From contig JAKSJN010000012.1 of assembly GCA_024402135.1 (NCBI GenBank), positions 1-64,000 on the forward strand: a DNA stretch of 64,000 bases. Direction: 5' to 3'. This document shows, in pieces, positions 10,101 through 18,696 of this stretch. Numbering within the stretch: position 1 is the first letter of the stretch; every line of letters begins with the position of its first letter. Both the position numbers and the translations under genes were made by a program. This stretch comes from Bacteroidales bacterium (GTDB taxonomy: Bacteria > Bacteroidota > Bacteroidia > Bacteroidales > UBA932). A model generated the notes under the pieces. The model saw nothing but the letters and a program-made list of their open reading frames with translations, did not search any database and was not told the DNA's origin.

Positions 10101-10886
10101 TATGGCCTTGGGCTGGCCTATGTCAAGACCCTCGTCGAGAAACTTGGCGGAGTCGTGTCAGCGTATCATAATCTTTCCGGAGTCGGTTCAACCTTCTATT
10201 TTGACGTTCCTCTTATCAATGTCGAGGGAGCTGCTACTGCTGTCGAAAGAGAACGCAATGTTGAATACGACAGCCGCCATGACATCCTCATGGTAGTCGA
10301 CGACCAGAAAGACATCAGAGAGTATGTCTGCAATCTGTTCAAGGATAAATTCAAGAAGATCCTGACCGCACCGGACGGACTCCAGGCTCTGCAGATCATC
10401 AAGGACAGGCATCCGGACCTTATCATCAGTGACCTTATCATGCCGAACATGGATGGTTTCGAACTCTGCAAGCAGGTTAAGTCTACAACAGAGATAAGCC
10501 ATATCCCGTTCGTGCTCTTCTCAACCAAGGAAGACGCGCTTGGACAGCACATCAGCTACAAGCTCGGTCCTGATGACTGTATCGCCAAGCCTTTTGATGT
10601 CAAGCTTCTCGCAGATATCATCAAGTTCCAGCTTAAGAGCCGCAGAAAGTTCAAGGATGCCATGCGGGCAAAGGAAATCAAGAGGATCGGCAAGGAGATG
10701 CTTATCAGCAAGGCTGACGAAGACTTCATCGCGCTTCTTGATACTTTCATTCTCCGTGGTAATGCTACATCGGAGACATGCGCAGAGCATATGGGTATGT
10801 TCGAGAGGGATTTTGATAACAAACTCGAGTCCCTTACCGGCCTGAGGGCAGAAGACTACATCCAGATGGTCATTTTGAATGATTGA
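7188..10886 (+). CDS. Hybrid two-component sensor kinase with truncated AraC domain
   Basis: Paralog of the preceding protein, 1232 aa. It has an N-terminal export signal, beta-propeller Reg_prop repeats (RLWVGTNDGFSII, LVWLGTAGNGI), a Y_Y_Y-type domain, a membrane helix (about 744-768), a histidine kinase core and a receiver (about 1033-1150). The kinase looks intact: His 801 in AHDLRSPLSL, N-box LMTNAIKFS, G-boxes DEGCGF and YGLGLAYVK. The receiver has acidic residues VVDDQ, phospho-Asp 1082 in SDLIMP and Lys in AKPFD. The final 80 residues hold only the first half of an AraC helix-turn-helix region and stop after GLRAEDYIQMVILND. The second helix-turn-helix is absent, and trkA starts 38 bases later, so it is not hidden by a frameshift. 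It is probably a kinase that no longer binds DNA. Confidence 0.92.
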   Translation: MKSLRTLLVAALALVACSAIHAGEVAYRRFLPDQEVRFMTLDDHCRLWVGTNDGFSIINNAIVRSFTVSDPSMNQLSDAAVSYIVPSGKQALLATSNTLFLFDIETQEFEEITLEKKKLSVDAVSFYSDKAYLYSISDQALYSFSFASKSLEVCYRFDQHDRYQFRSISVGYDNYLLLADNNLGIFKYDLYNDTLEHVDELPENIIASAVTISQDRSHLWVPGPFGINCYKISGEQLSLVSTFSREAGTLNTNDTQDIVAVTDNAYVVAQGYGLLRLDAKNGTTQRYVGGFTNNLIKIVAPRYSPTIIGGTSYNGIISGKDKMITELSSTAISNSTLTSSTVTSYLDTNDGLVWLGTAGNGINSYDQLTHEVRKYPLPSTGTVTSMAQYGEDRILCVINHSDVALFSKISGKIEQETIPSLESLLADIDTDSQVMVADAGRGSFYVLNVNGINYRLTPGVNNIESFVLGTRDNPDRVVGIEVARNSTFIHSNDAVYELDNGSMMVRRLYYDDENQIRDISCVGDETVYVALRDGLIRIDARNSSYEDASDILDSEQALGICFDGKGVLWALTDRNFLMCSDLATGKRRYFPEAGYGQYSGFFSYSTKENNLFFSRSSGVLTIDVDELINHEDDTVKPRIAIERLSLNGEAMEMPLGTNRIEFPSNNNFFEFDILVISDDPMSQVPVNLSIHNKKGEWGSLYGSITTYTISRFNPGKYQIKVSMLTSSGWTDEETILEVHVHSPWYFTWWALLLALLVLVGIFFAESLVIKSKRKRSLEKTANIIEHQKTEEKISLMANLAHDLRSPLSLVRNMIVSVMDEHEDDAFVSKTLGGTLPQISRMTDMINMILSTQKMDATSEEVKYEVINLNKWISDRLEYEYKPKCVAKGLQLEFIPEKRLKEINMDASKIYACFQNLMTNAIKFSEEGTITVSTEIVNNYIRVSVADEGCGFSGPVEDLFKKFYRQQTSVAGYGLGLAYVKTLVEKLGGVVSAYHNLSGVGSTFYFDVPLINVEGAATAVERERNVEYDSRHDILMVVDDQKDIREYVCNLFKDKFKKILTAPDGLQALQIIKDRHPDLIISDLIMPNMDGFELCKQVKSTTEISHIPFVLFSTKEDALGQHISYKLGPDDCIAKPFDVKLLADIIKFQLKSRRKFKDAMRAKEIKRIGKEMLISKADEDFIALLDTFILRGNATSETCAEHMGMFERDFDNKLESLTGLRAEDYIQMVILND

Positions 10887-10904
10887 CGGAAAAAAGTATA
10901 TTTG
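10874..10904 (+). promoter_or_regulatory. Promoter of trkA
   Basis: TTTG at 10874-10877, a 19-base spacer and TATATTTG at 10897-10904. The -33 box lies inside the last codons of the second sensor gene. The expected start near 10911 supports translation from the ATG at 10925 and not from the upstream in-frame codon at 10883. Confidence 0.75.
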
Positions 10905-10924
10905 CACTTTGCGTCAATCATATT

Positions 10925-12319
10925 ATGAGGATAGTAATTGAGGGAGCTGGCGAGATTGGATCACATCTCGCAAAGATGCTCAGTCGCGAGGATAACGAGA
11001 TAACGGTCATCGACACTGATTCCCAGAGGCTTGCGCGTCTTACCGGAGGGGCTGATGTCGCTGTGGTTCAGGGCCATCCATCATCCATACAGACCATGAA
11101 GGCCGCCGGAGTACCGACTGCCGATCTCTTTATCGCCGTAAATCCGTTCGTTCCGCAGGATGTGAACATCGTAAGCGCCATCCTGGCATACAAGCTCGGA
11201 GCGCGCAAGGTTTCAGCGCGTGTCGACGATGAAGAGTTCCTCGAGCCGGAAAACAAGGTCATGTTCAAGGAACTTGGTCTGGACCTGATGTTCTTCCCTG
11301 AACGTATTGCAGCTGAAGAGATTGCTGACCAGTTGAAGTATACCGCGTCTTCGGAATCCATGAACTTTGCAAACGGCAAGCTGGGAATCGCGGTATTCAA
11401 GATTGACAATGACTCTCCGCTTCTGGACATGACAGTAAAGGAGTTCGCGGAGACCGCAGGCGAGAACGAATTGTTCCGTATCATCGCGATCACCAGGAAC
11501 GACGAAACCATCATCCCTAAGTACAACACCCGTTTCAAATATTGTGACATGGTGTTCACCATCTCCCGCCGTGAAGGCTCGGAGATGCTCATGCGCCGTC
11601 TCGGCAAGAACAACATCACCGTACGCAGGCTTATGATAGTCGGTGGCTCAGTGATGGCGGAACAGGTCGCAAAGTCCCTGGCGAACAGCAATGTGTCCAT
11701 CAAGATCATCGAGAATGACAGGGCTCGTTGCCTGGAACTTCGCGAGCGGCTGGACGACAGTGTCGCAATCGTGTGTGGAGACGGCCGCAATACCGACCTG
11801 CTTGTCGAGGAACTCATCACTGAATATGATGCTTTCGCGGCTCTGACCGGCAGCGATGAGACAAATGTGCTGGCCTGTGCGGCTGCAAAGCGTTTCGGAG
11901 TGGATCTGACCATCGCAGATGTGGAGCATAAGGAGTATATACATCTTGCCGAAGAGATCGGAGTCGATACCGTCATCAACAAGAAGCTTCTGACAGCCGG
12001 CAAGATATTCAAGTTCACACTCAGCGGCAAGGCCCGTTCCATCAGGTATATGAGCGGCACAAACGCCGAGATTCTCGAATATATCGTAGCGCCAGGCAGC
12101 GCGATTACCAAGGGACGGCTCATGGATATCGGTTTTCCTGCCGGAGCTGTCATCGGTGGTGTCATCCGAGGCAGCGAGGCATTCATCGCTGTGGGCTCGA
12201 CACGAATAGAGAAATATGACAGGGTTGTAGTCTTTGCAATGCCGGAGACTGCACGCGAAGTCGACAGATTCTTCAAGAAAGACAATGGCGAGTTATCTTC
12301 AGATAGAGAACATATCTAA
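10925..12319 (+). CDS. trkA: Trk potassium uptake regulatory protein TrkA
   Basis: Cytoplasmic NAD(H)-binding regulatory subunit of a Trk/Ktr potassium uptake system, 464 aa. It is a tandem duplication of RCK_N and RCK_C modules: the first Rossmann domain begins with EGAGEIGSHLA and the second with VGGSVMAEQVA near residue 240, each followed by a C-terminal ligand-binding domain. This two-fold layout is typical of TrkA and not of single-module KtrA. No trkH channel gene lies in the window, so the partner must be encoded elsewhere. The 3' end overlaps the ABC-F gene by 35 bases, so the two are very probably cotranscribed. Confidence 0.93.
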   Translation: MRIVIEGAGEIGSHLAKMLSREDNEITVIDTDSQRLARLTGGADVAVVQGHPSSIQTMKAAGVPTADLFIAVNPFVPQDVNIVSAILAYKLGARKVSARVDDEEFLEPENKVMFKELGLDLMFFPERIAAEEIADQLKYTASSESMNFANGKLGIAVFKIDNDSPLLDMTVKEFAETAGENELFRIIAITRNDETIIPKYNTRFKYCDMVFTISRREGSEMLMRRLGKNNITVRRLMIVGGSVMAEQVAKSLANSNVSIKIIENDRARCLELRERLDDSVAIVCGDGRNTDLLVEELITEYDAFAALTGSDETNVLACAAAKRFGVDLTIADVEHKEYIHLAEEIGVDTVINKKLLTAGKIFKFTLSGKARSIRYMSGTNAEILEYIVAPGSAITKGRLMDIGFPAGAVIGGVIRGSEAFIAVGSTRIEKYDRVVVFAMPETAREVDRFFKKDNGELSSDREHI

Positions 12320-14078
12320 GTCATACGGACCGAAGATACTGTTTGAAAATATCGGATTCAATATCAACGAGGGCGACAAGATCGCCCTCATTGCGCCCAA
12401 CGGAACCGGCAAGACAACCCTCATGCGGATTCTGGCCGGCAAGGACAAGTCGGACTCTGGTGGACGTATAACCTTCCTCAAGCAGATACGCATCGCTTTC
12501 CTTGAACAGGAGTACGATTACGATCCGGAAAGTACAATCTTCAACCAGATCATGTCGTCAAGCAAGGAGTTCACTTCCCGTCTTGATGATGACGGACTGT
12601 TTGAATACGAGCGTCGTGTACAGCGCATACTGACGGACTTCGGCATGAACAGCGCCCAGAAGATGTCCGAGCTCTCCGGCGGTGAGGTCAAGCGTGTTGC
12701 TCTGACCCAGATGCTTGCTACCGAAGCGGACTTCCTTATCATGGACGAGCCGACCAACCACCTGGACATCGATGCGATCGAGTATCTGGAAGCATCGCTG
12801 AAGCGTTCGCGATGCACTCTGTTCATGGTGACCCACGACCGCTACTTCCTGGACCGTGTCTGCAATACTGTCATGGAAATGGATCACGGTGCGATCTATG
12901 TCTACAGGGGTGACTATGCCAACTATCTGGAGAAGAGACAGGAACGTATCGACAACTATAATGCTGAGACTGACAAGGTCCGCAATGTCCTGCGTCGTGA
13001 ACTTGAGTGGATACATGCCACACCATGTGCCCGGTCAGGCAAGGCAAAGTATCGCATCAACGCTTTCCATGACCTGAAGGACAGAGCCGAACAGGTTTAT
13101 ACCAGCAAACAGATCAGCATCGCCCCAGACCTCGGTGTCGCATCAAGACTGGGAACCAAGATCATCAACTGCAAGGATGTCAGCTTCAGCTATGACGGCA
13201 GGTGCTACCTGGACCATTTCACATATAATTTCCAGAGATACGAAAAGGTCGGAATAGTCGGTCGCAACGGCGTCGGCAAAAGTACATTCATCAACCTCCT
13301 CATGGGAGCAGATACGGGAACAGGCATATTGAGCGGAGTGATCGACAGGGGAGAATCTCTCAAGATAGGCTATTATAACCAGAAGGGAATCACTTTCGAC
13401 GAGGACCAGACAGTACTGGAGACAGTCAACGATACAAGGCTTCTGAACCAGTTCCTCTTCCCGCATGATATGCTCAACAACAAGATTGCCCGCCTGTCCG
13501 GAGGAGAGAAGCGCAGACTCTATCTGCTTACCATCCTGATGCAGCAGCCGAACCTGCTGATTCTCGACGAGCCTACGAACGACCTGGACATCGTGACCCT
13601 GAACATCCTCGAGGAGTATCTCCTCGGATACCAGGGCTCGCTTATCATCGTGTCCCATGACCGCCATTTCCTTGACCGACTGGTGGATCACCTGTTCGTA
13701 TTCTGTGGAGAGGGAGTGGTCAAGGATTTCATCGGTGGCTATTCAGAGTACCGTTCCTTCATAAAGGATTATGAAGCCCAGCAGCGCAAGGATGCCAGAG
13801 AGGCGGAAGCCCGTGAAAAGGCTGCGGCTGCGAAGTCGGCTCCTGTGACAGAAGCTCCGGCTAAGAAACGTAAGCTCAGCTGGAAGGAACAGCGCGAGCT
13901 TGAGACGCTAGAGGCTGATATGGCCTCGCTCGGGGCGGAGAAGGAAGAACTTGAAGCGAAGATGTCCGCCGGCGGCATGGATTACGCCGAGGTCCAGAAA
14001 GTGACAGACCGCTACGCCGAGGTCAAGGATCTTCTGGACGAAAAGGAACTCCGCTGGTTGGAACTCTCCGTGGACTGA
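12285..14078 (+). CDS. ABC-F family ATP-binding protein
   Basis: Soluble ATPase with two ABC domains on one chain and no membrane domain, 597 aa. The first domain has Walker A PNGTGKTTL and signature ELSGGEVKR; the second has GRNGVGKST and RLSGGEKRR, with Walker B segments MDEPTNHLDI and LDEPTNDLDI. A linker joins them, and the C-terminus (about 500-597) is a charged coiled coil as in Uup-type proteins. ABC-F proteins act on ribosomes or, for Uup, in nucleic acid metabolism. The ATG at 12285 starts the conserved MASYLQIENI segment; a farther upstream start would add a non-conserved leader read out of trkA. Which subfamily it belongs to is uncertain. Confidence 0.92.
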   Translation: MASYLQIENISKSYGPKILFENIGFNINEGDKIALIAPNGTGKTTLMRILAGKDKSDSGGRITFLKQIRIAFLEQEYDYDPESTIFNQIMSSSKEFTSRLDDDGLFEYERRVQRILTDFGMNSAQKMSELSGGEVKRVALTQMLATEADFLIMDEPTNHLDIDAIEYLEASLKRSRCTLFMVTHDRYFLDRVCNTVMEMDHGAIYVYRGDYANYLEKRQERIDNYNAETDKVRNVLRRELEWIHATPCARSGKAKYRINAFHDLKDRAEQVYTSKQISIAPDLGVASRLGTKIINCKDVSFSYDGRCYLDHFTYNFQRYEKVGIVGRNGVGKSTFINLLMGADTGTGILSGVIDRGESLKIGYYNQKGITFDEDQTVLETVNDTRLLNQFLFPHDMLNNKIARLSGGEKRRLYLLTILMQQPNLLILDEPTNDLDIVTLNILEEYLLGYQGSLIIVSHDRHFLDRLVDHLFVFCGEGVVKDFIGGYSEYRSFIKDYEAQQRKDAREAEAREKAAAAKSAPVTEAPAKKRKLSWKEQRELETLEADMASLGAEKEELEAKMSAGGMDYAEVQKVTDRYAEVKDLLDEKELRWLELSVD

Positions 14079-14158
14079 CATAATGGCAGAGCAGACTCAT
14101 TGGCAGGCAATTTGAGTCTATAGGGGAAAAGCATAATCAGATAAAAAGAAAACGACAT

Positions 14159-14725
14159 ATGGCAGAGAAAGAAGAAAAGAAGCAGGCACAGGTTGAAGAA
14201 AAGCCCGTGAATGCAAAGGAAAGCAAGAAAGAGGCAAAGAAGAGCGAGGAACTTTCTGCAAAGATCAGCGAACTTGAGTCAAAGCTTGAGGAATCCGAGA
14301 AGAAGGTTTCAGAGGCTAAGGATGACTATCTGCGTCTCATGGCCGAGTTCGAGACCTTCCGCCGCAGAAGTTCCGAGGACAGGCTGAACCTTGTTGCAAA
14401 CGCTTCTGCAGAGACCATCAAGGGTCTCCTTCCTGTCCTTGACGACTGCGAGAGGGCACTTGCCATTCTTGCAAACGGTGCCGATGAGGCCGCAAAGGAG
14501 GGAACCAGCCTCATTTATAATAAACTGATGGATTATCTCAAGACCAAGGGACTCACAGTGATCGAGGCGAAGGACTGCAAGTTCGACGTTGATTTTCATG
14601 AGGCTGTGGCACAGTTTCCGGTTCCTGAGGAAGATCGCAAGGGCGTCGTGATCGACGTGGTTCAGACCGGCTATCTCCTCAATGGAAAGGTCCTCAGATA
14701 TGCAAAGGTTGTAGTTGGAGCATAA
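14159..14725 (+). CDS. grpE: Nucleotide exchange factor GrpE
   Basis: Co-chaperone that releases ADP from DnaK, 188 aa, cytoplasmic. Residues 1-60 are a highly charged Lys/Glu-rich helix that forms the long coiled coil of the GrpE dimer. The conserved core starts at LRLMAEFETFRRR and ends with a beta domain containing FHEAVAQ and VVQTGYLLNGKVLRYAKVVV. The dnaJ gene begins 1 base after the stop. dnaK is not in the window. I see no clear consensus promoter in the 80-base gap upstream. Confidence 0.96.
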   Translation: MAEKEEKKQAQVEEKPVNAKESKKEAKKSEELSAKISELESKLEESEKKVSEAKDDYLRLMAEFETFRRRSSEDRLNLVANASAETIKGLLPVLDDCERALAILANGADEAAKEGTSLIYNKLMDYLKTKGLTVIEAKDCKFDVDFHEAVAQFPVPEEDRKGVVIDVVQTGYLLNGKVLRYAKVVVGA

Positions 14726-14726
14726 T

Positions 14727-15902
14727 ATGGCAGAGAAAAGAGATTACTACGAGGTCCTTGGATTGACCAAGGGAGCCTCAGAAAGCGATATCAAGAGCGC
14801 CTACAGGAAGGCTGCCATCAAATGGCATCCTGACAAGTGGGTGAATGGCACCGAGTCGGAGAAGAAGAACGCTGAGGAAAAGTTCAAGGAAGCATCCGAG
14901 GCATATTCAGTCCTCAGTGATCCTGACAAGAAGGCACGTTACGATCAGTACGGCTTTGCCGGTGTGGACGGCGCGTCCGGACCAGACTTCAGCCAGGGCT
15001 TCGGCAATCTGAACGATATTCTCAACAGCATCTTCGGCGGTGGTTTCGGTGGATTCGGCGGCTTTGGCGGCTTCGACTTCGGTGGAGGCAGCAGCCAGAA
15101 TCAGCAGCGTGTATACCGTGGGCGTGACATCCGCACCAGCGTGACCCTTACACTCGAAGAGATTGCAAACGGTGTAGAGAAGGAGGTCAGCATAGAGCGC
15201 AGCCGTCCATGTCCAGATTGTAACGGCCAGGGAACCAAGAACAGTTCAGATGTAAAAACCTGTCCTCAGTGTCAGGGCCGCGGCCAGGTGCAGCACGTGG
15301 TGAACTCTCTCTTCGGCCGTACCATGACATACAGCACCTGCCCTCAGTGTAACGGAGAAGGAAAGGTCATCAGCAATCCATGCCGCAGCTGTGGTGGTAC
15401 CGGCCTGGTCCGTAAGCGTGAGACTGTCAAGGTCAAGATTCCTGCAGGAGTTGAAGCAGGCATGCAGCTTACCGTACGTGGAGAAGGCCATTCAGCCCCT
15501 CATAACGGCGTGAACGGCGACTTGCTGGTTGTCATCAAGGAAGTCGATCATCCTCAGCTCAAGCGCGAAGGAGATAACCTGTTCTATTCCCAGATCATTT
15601 CAGTCATGGACGCCATGCTCGGCTGCGAGATCACCGTACCATGCATTGATGGCTCATACAAGGTCAAGGTAGATGCCGGAACCCAATCGGGAACCGTTCT
15701 CAAACTCAGAGGCAAAGGACTGCCATCCGTGAATGGCTACGGAAAGGGTGACCTTTATGTCAAGGTTCTTGTATGGATACCTCGCAAACTCTCCCGTGCA
15801 GAAAAGGAGAAGATGGAGTCAATGAGACAGTCCGAGTGCTTCAAGCCGGATCTCTCAAGAGACGACAAGGCACTCTTTGACAAGGAGAAGAAGATTTTCT
15901 AG
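14727..15902 (+). CDS. dnaJ: Chaperone protein DnaJ
   Basis: Hsp40 co-chaperone that delivers clients to DnaK and stimulates its ATPase, 391 aa. The J domain carries the essential HPD in KWHPDKW. A Gly/Phe-rich region (about 90-125) and a zinc-binding domain with four CxxCxGxG repeats (CPDCNGQG, CPQCQGRG, CPQCNGEG, CRSCGGTG) follow, then the two substrate-binding beta domains. This is the complete type I layout. The ATG at 14727 follows the grpE stop directly; an in-frame ATG at 14715 inside grpE is less likely. It converges with tldE, leaving only 12 bases between them. Confidence 0.97.
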   Translation: MAEKRDYYEVLGLTKGASESDIKSAYRKAAIKWHPDKWVNGTESEKKNAEEKFKEASEAYSVLSDPDKKARYDQYGFAGVDGASGPDFSQGFGNLNDILNSIFGGGFGGFGGFGGFDFGGGSSQNQQRVYRGRDIRTSVTLTLEEIANGVEKEVSIERSRPCPDCNGQGTKNSSDVKTCPQCQGRGQVQHVVNSLFGRTMTYSTCPQCNGEGKVISNPCRSCGGTGLVRKRETVKVKIPAGVEAGMQLTVRGEGHSAPHNGVNGDLLVVIKEVDHPQLKREGDNLFYSQIISVMDAMLGCEITVPCIDGSYKVKVDAGTQSGTVLKLRGKGLPSVNGYGKGDLYVKVLVWIPRKLSRAEKEKMESMRQSECFKPDLSRDDKALFDKEKKIF

Positions 15903-15908
15903 AAAATA

Positions 15909-15925
15909 TCAGCGCTAGCCGCTGA
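15909..15925 (-). terminator. Weak hairpin between dnaJ and tldE
   Basis: A 6-bp stem (TCAGCG/CGCTGA) with a 5-base loop covers the tldE stop codon. On the minus strand it is followed by a short T-rich stretch, so it may end the long tldE operon. It is small and the call is tentative. Confidence 0.35.
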
Positions 15926-17258
15926 AATCCACATCAGTGAAGGCAATCGATGGGATGAGTCTGGTCGTACAAGGTCTGGCATCGTCTCCGATTGCCTTCA
16001 GGTGTTTCCAGAGCTCGATGAGGTTGCCGGTTATCAGCATCTCGCGGACAGGGTGGGTGATCTTTCCATCCTTGAATGCGAAACCTTCCACTCCGAAAGA
16101 ATAGTCTCCGGTCGCGCTGTTGGAATTGCCTCCGTTGAAACGTGTCACGAGTATTCCGTTACGACATTCCTTCATGAGAGCGTTCCTGTCCATGCCCGGC
16201 TTTGGCCATGACATAAGATGAGGACGTACGGCATCGTCGATGGTTGGCTCCATGCCTGTCTTTGCAGCCATGTATGTGTTCGTGAAGTAGGTCTTCACCA
16301 CTCCGTTCTCTATTATTGGCATCACCTTGGTCGCAACACCCTCGCTGTCGAACAATCTTGTACCTGTGAATCCTCTGCTGCGGCACTCATCCATTACAGT
16401 CATTCCTTCATGGAACATCTGCTTGCCAAGGCTGTCGACGAGGAACGAGTTCTGCTGTTGTAATGAATAGGTGTTGAGGGCCTTGAGGATAGGGGAGAGC
16501 ACTCTTGAGGAGCATGCCGTGTCAAGTACCATGTTGTACGATCCGCTGCGACGTGGCTTCGGATTGAACTGTGCCTTGGCAAGCTCGATGGCCTTGCTGC
16601 AGCAGATTTCCGGATGCATTTCGTCTCTCTTGGGAGCCGCATCCCACCAGAAAGCGCTGTAACGTCGACCAGCTTCATCAGCAAGGGTGACTTCCACACT
16701 GTACTCGAAAGAGGTCTCTATGTGACGGCAACGTGTGCCGTTACTGTCCAGTATCAGCGAATCGAACAGGCAGTCGCAGTATTCAGCCTCTTCCGACATC
16801 AGGCTGCCTTTTTGCAGTGTCTTGTACAGCGACGCAGCAAGTGCGGTTTCAAGCCTTTTCTCGGCGGTCATCTCTTCGTACAATGGATCGTAAAGGTCGA
16901 GCTCAAGTCCGCTTCCGGCTCCTTTTTCGACTCTTGACTGGTCTGGCAGCATCCTGCATGGATCCGGTGCCAGCAGGCGTGTCATGGCAACAGCTTTCTC
17001 TATGAACGATTCTATTGCATCTGCTTCAAGCCTGTTGGTTGAGAAAGTGCCGAAACGGCCGTCAACGAACAGACAAAGACTCATGGATCTGTCCAGACTG
17101 TGGGTGACTTTGTCAATCTCGCCGTCAAGGGTGCCGATCTGGTCCATCGTGCTGCGGTTCAGCGTGATCCTGAACTTGTCCGCGCCTTTCTCGCGCGCTA
17201 TCTTCATTGCCAGCTCAGTGAGCTGCAGTTCTTCCTGTGTGAATGTGTTCTCTGACAT
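15915..17258 (-). CDS. tldE: TldE/PmbA family protease subunit
   Basis: Catalytically silent partner of the TldD/TldE heterodimeric metalloprotease, 447 aa, cytoplasmic. It has the TldD/PmbA N-terminal domain (FRITLNRSTMDQIGTLDG, weakly conserved), a middle domain and the C-terminal beta domain ending in IPSIAFTDVDFSG. It lacks the HExxxH zinc site that the upstream tldD carries, as expected of TldE. In E. coli the complex matures microcin B17 and degrades the CcdA antitoxin. The start lies 1 base from the tldD stop, so the subunits are translated together. Confidence 0.92.
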   Translation of the reverse strand: MSENTFTQEELQLTELAMKIAREKGADKFRITLNRSTMDQIGTLDGEIDKVTHSLDRSMSLCLFVDGRFGTFSTNRLEADAIESFIEKAVAMTRLLAPDPCRMLPDQSRVEKGAGSGLELDLYDPLYEEMTAEKRLETALAASLYKTLQKGSLMSEEAEYCDCLFDSLILDSNGTRCRHIETSFEYSVEVTLADEAGRRYSAFWWDAAPKRDEMHPEICCSKAIELAKAQFNPKPRRSGSYNMVLDTACSSRVLSPILKALNTYSLQQQNSFLVDSLGKQMFHEGMTVMDECRSRGFTGTRLFDSEGVATKVMPIIENGVVKTYFTNTYMAAKTGMEPTIDDAVRPHLMSWPKPGMDRNALMKECRNGILVTRFNGGNSNSATGDYSFGVEGFAFKDGKITHPVREMLITGNLIELWKHLKAIGDDARPCTTRLIPSIAFTDVDFSG

Positions 17259-17259
17259 A

Positions 17260-18696
17260 TCATTCTCCTCCTACTGTCAGTTCCTTTACCAGGACTGTCG
17301 GCATACCGCAGCTTACGGGTACGCTCTGCTCCTTGCCGCAGGTCCATGTTCCATTATGTATCTTCAGGTCATTCCCGACAGCAACTATGTCGGCGAGAGC
17401 CTGAGGACCGTTACCAATGATGTTGATGTCCTTTACCGGCATGGTCAGCCGGCCGCCTTCGATGAGGAATCCGCTCTGGACGAAGAAAGTGAAATCGCCT
17501 TCTCCGATCTGTACCTGGCCGTTGGAGAATTCATCTACGTAGATTCCCTTGTCTACCGATGCTATGATGCTCTCAGGATCGCATTCTCCATTCTCCATGT
17601 AGGTTGCACGCATACGTGGGATAGGCTGATAGCGGAAAGATTCGCGTCTGCCGTTTCCTGTCGGCCTTACTCCATAATGGTCGGCGCTGATACGGTCATG
17701 GAGGTATGAGGTAAGGACACCATCGGTGACCATCGCCGTATACTGCCCAGGGACACCCTCGTCATCGTAGTTTACAGCTCCACGGTTGCCTCGTATCGTT
17801 CCATCGTCCACAATCGTGATTGAACTGTCGCATACCTTCTGGCCCATCTTCTCCGAGAAGATTGACTGCCCCTTGCGGTTGAAGTCGGCTTCGAATGCAT
17901 GTCCCATTGCTTCATGAAGCAGGATTCCGGACGCTCCGGCTCCCATAACGACGCTCATCTTGCCTCCTTTTGGCCTGCGGGCTTCGAAACGTTCGTCTAT
18001 GCCGTGGACTGCATCCATGACTATGTCATTGAAAAGCTCGTCATCAAGCATCTCGAATCCGCTTCGGAAACTGCGGGACACCGACTTGGTCTCGGTCTTT
18101 CCGCCTTGGCTGAATATCACTGAAACGGAGATGCTTCCGATAGGACGTGTGTCATATTTGATCTCTTCCAGAGAATTGTACATAAGGATGTCACTGACCT
18201 GGTTAGACATCATTGCAATGACTTTTATGACACGCTGATCCTTCTCCCTTATGGCTTTCTCGAGCCTTTCGAGGAAAGGAACCTGTGTGGATATGTCAGC
18301 TGTGCGCCAGTCCTGGATCATAGGATATCTGTCTGCGGCAGGGTTGGGTTTGCCGAATCTGTGCCGGTTCGAAATGTCCAGTGTCTTTGATACAGTTCCG
18401 GTTGTGATTGCGGCAGCGGCACGAACAGCGTTGAGCATCGACGCCTTGTCCGTGCTTTCCGAATATGCATATCCGGTCCGTTCTCCTTTAAGGACTCGTA
18501 TTCCAACACCGTAGTCGACATGAAATCCGCCGGATGCGACTTGGCCGTCACGCAGAAGCAGATTGCTGCAGGTCGTGCTCTCGAAATAAAGGTCGCAGAA
18601 GTCGCCGCCGGTGCGGAGACCTTCCCTGGTCAGTTCATCCAGGAGCCTGTCGCTGACCTTGAACAGGTCAAGGTAATATGTCTTGTCGTTTATCAT
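17260..18696 (-). CDS. tldD: TldD metalloprotease
   Basis: Zinc-bearing subunit of the TldD/TldE protease, 478 aa. The metal site HEAMGH is at residues 261-266, matching the HExxxH of the family. The surrounding segment GASGILLHEAMGHAFEAD and the later DDGTIRGNRGAVNYDDEG are hallmarks. The enzyme degrades unfolded peptides threaded into a chamber formed with TldE. The ATG overlaps the stop of the zeta-like kinase gene as ATGA, so the two are translationally coupled. Confidence 0.95.
   Translation of the reverse strand: MINDKTYYLDLFKVSDRLLDELTREGLRTGGDFCDLYFESTTCSNLLLRDGQVASGGFHVDYGVGIRVLKGERTGYAYSESTDKASMLNAVRAAAAITTGTVSKTLDISNRHRFGKPNPAADRYPMIQDWRTADISTQVPFLERLEKAIREKDQRVIKVIAMMSNQVSDILMYNSLEEIKYDTRPIGSISVSVIFSQGGKTETKSVSRSFRSGFEMLDDELFNDIVMDAVHGIDERFEARRPKGGKMSVVMGAGASGILLHEAMGHAFEADFNRKGQSIFSEKMGQKVCDSSITIVDDGTIRGNRGAVNYDDEGVPGQYTAMVTDGVLTSYLHDRISADHYGVRPTGNGRRESFRYQPIPRMRATYMENGECDPESIIASVDKGIYVDEFSNGQVQIGEGDFTFFVQSGFLIEGGRLTMPVKDINIIGNGPQALADIVAVGNDLKIHNGTWTCGKEQSVPVSCGMPTVLVKELTVGGE

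Noticed and set aside
10860-10925. Frameshift hiding the rest of the AraC domain of the second sensor
   Set aside because: Only 38 bases separate the stop from trkA and they hold its promoter; there is no room for the missing half domain.
11068-12285. 405-aa minus-strand frame opposite trkA
   Set aside because: It is the antisense shadow of a clear trkA. Ser-rich composition without domains is typical of such shadows.
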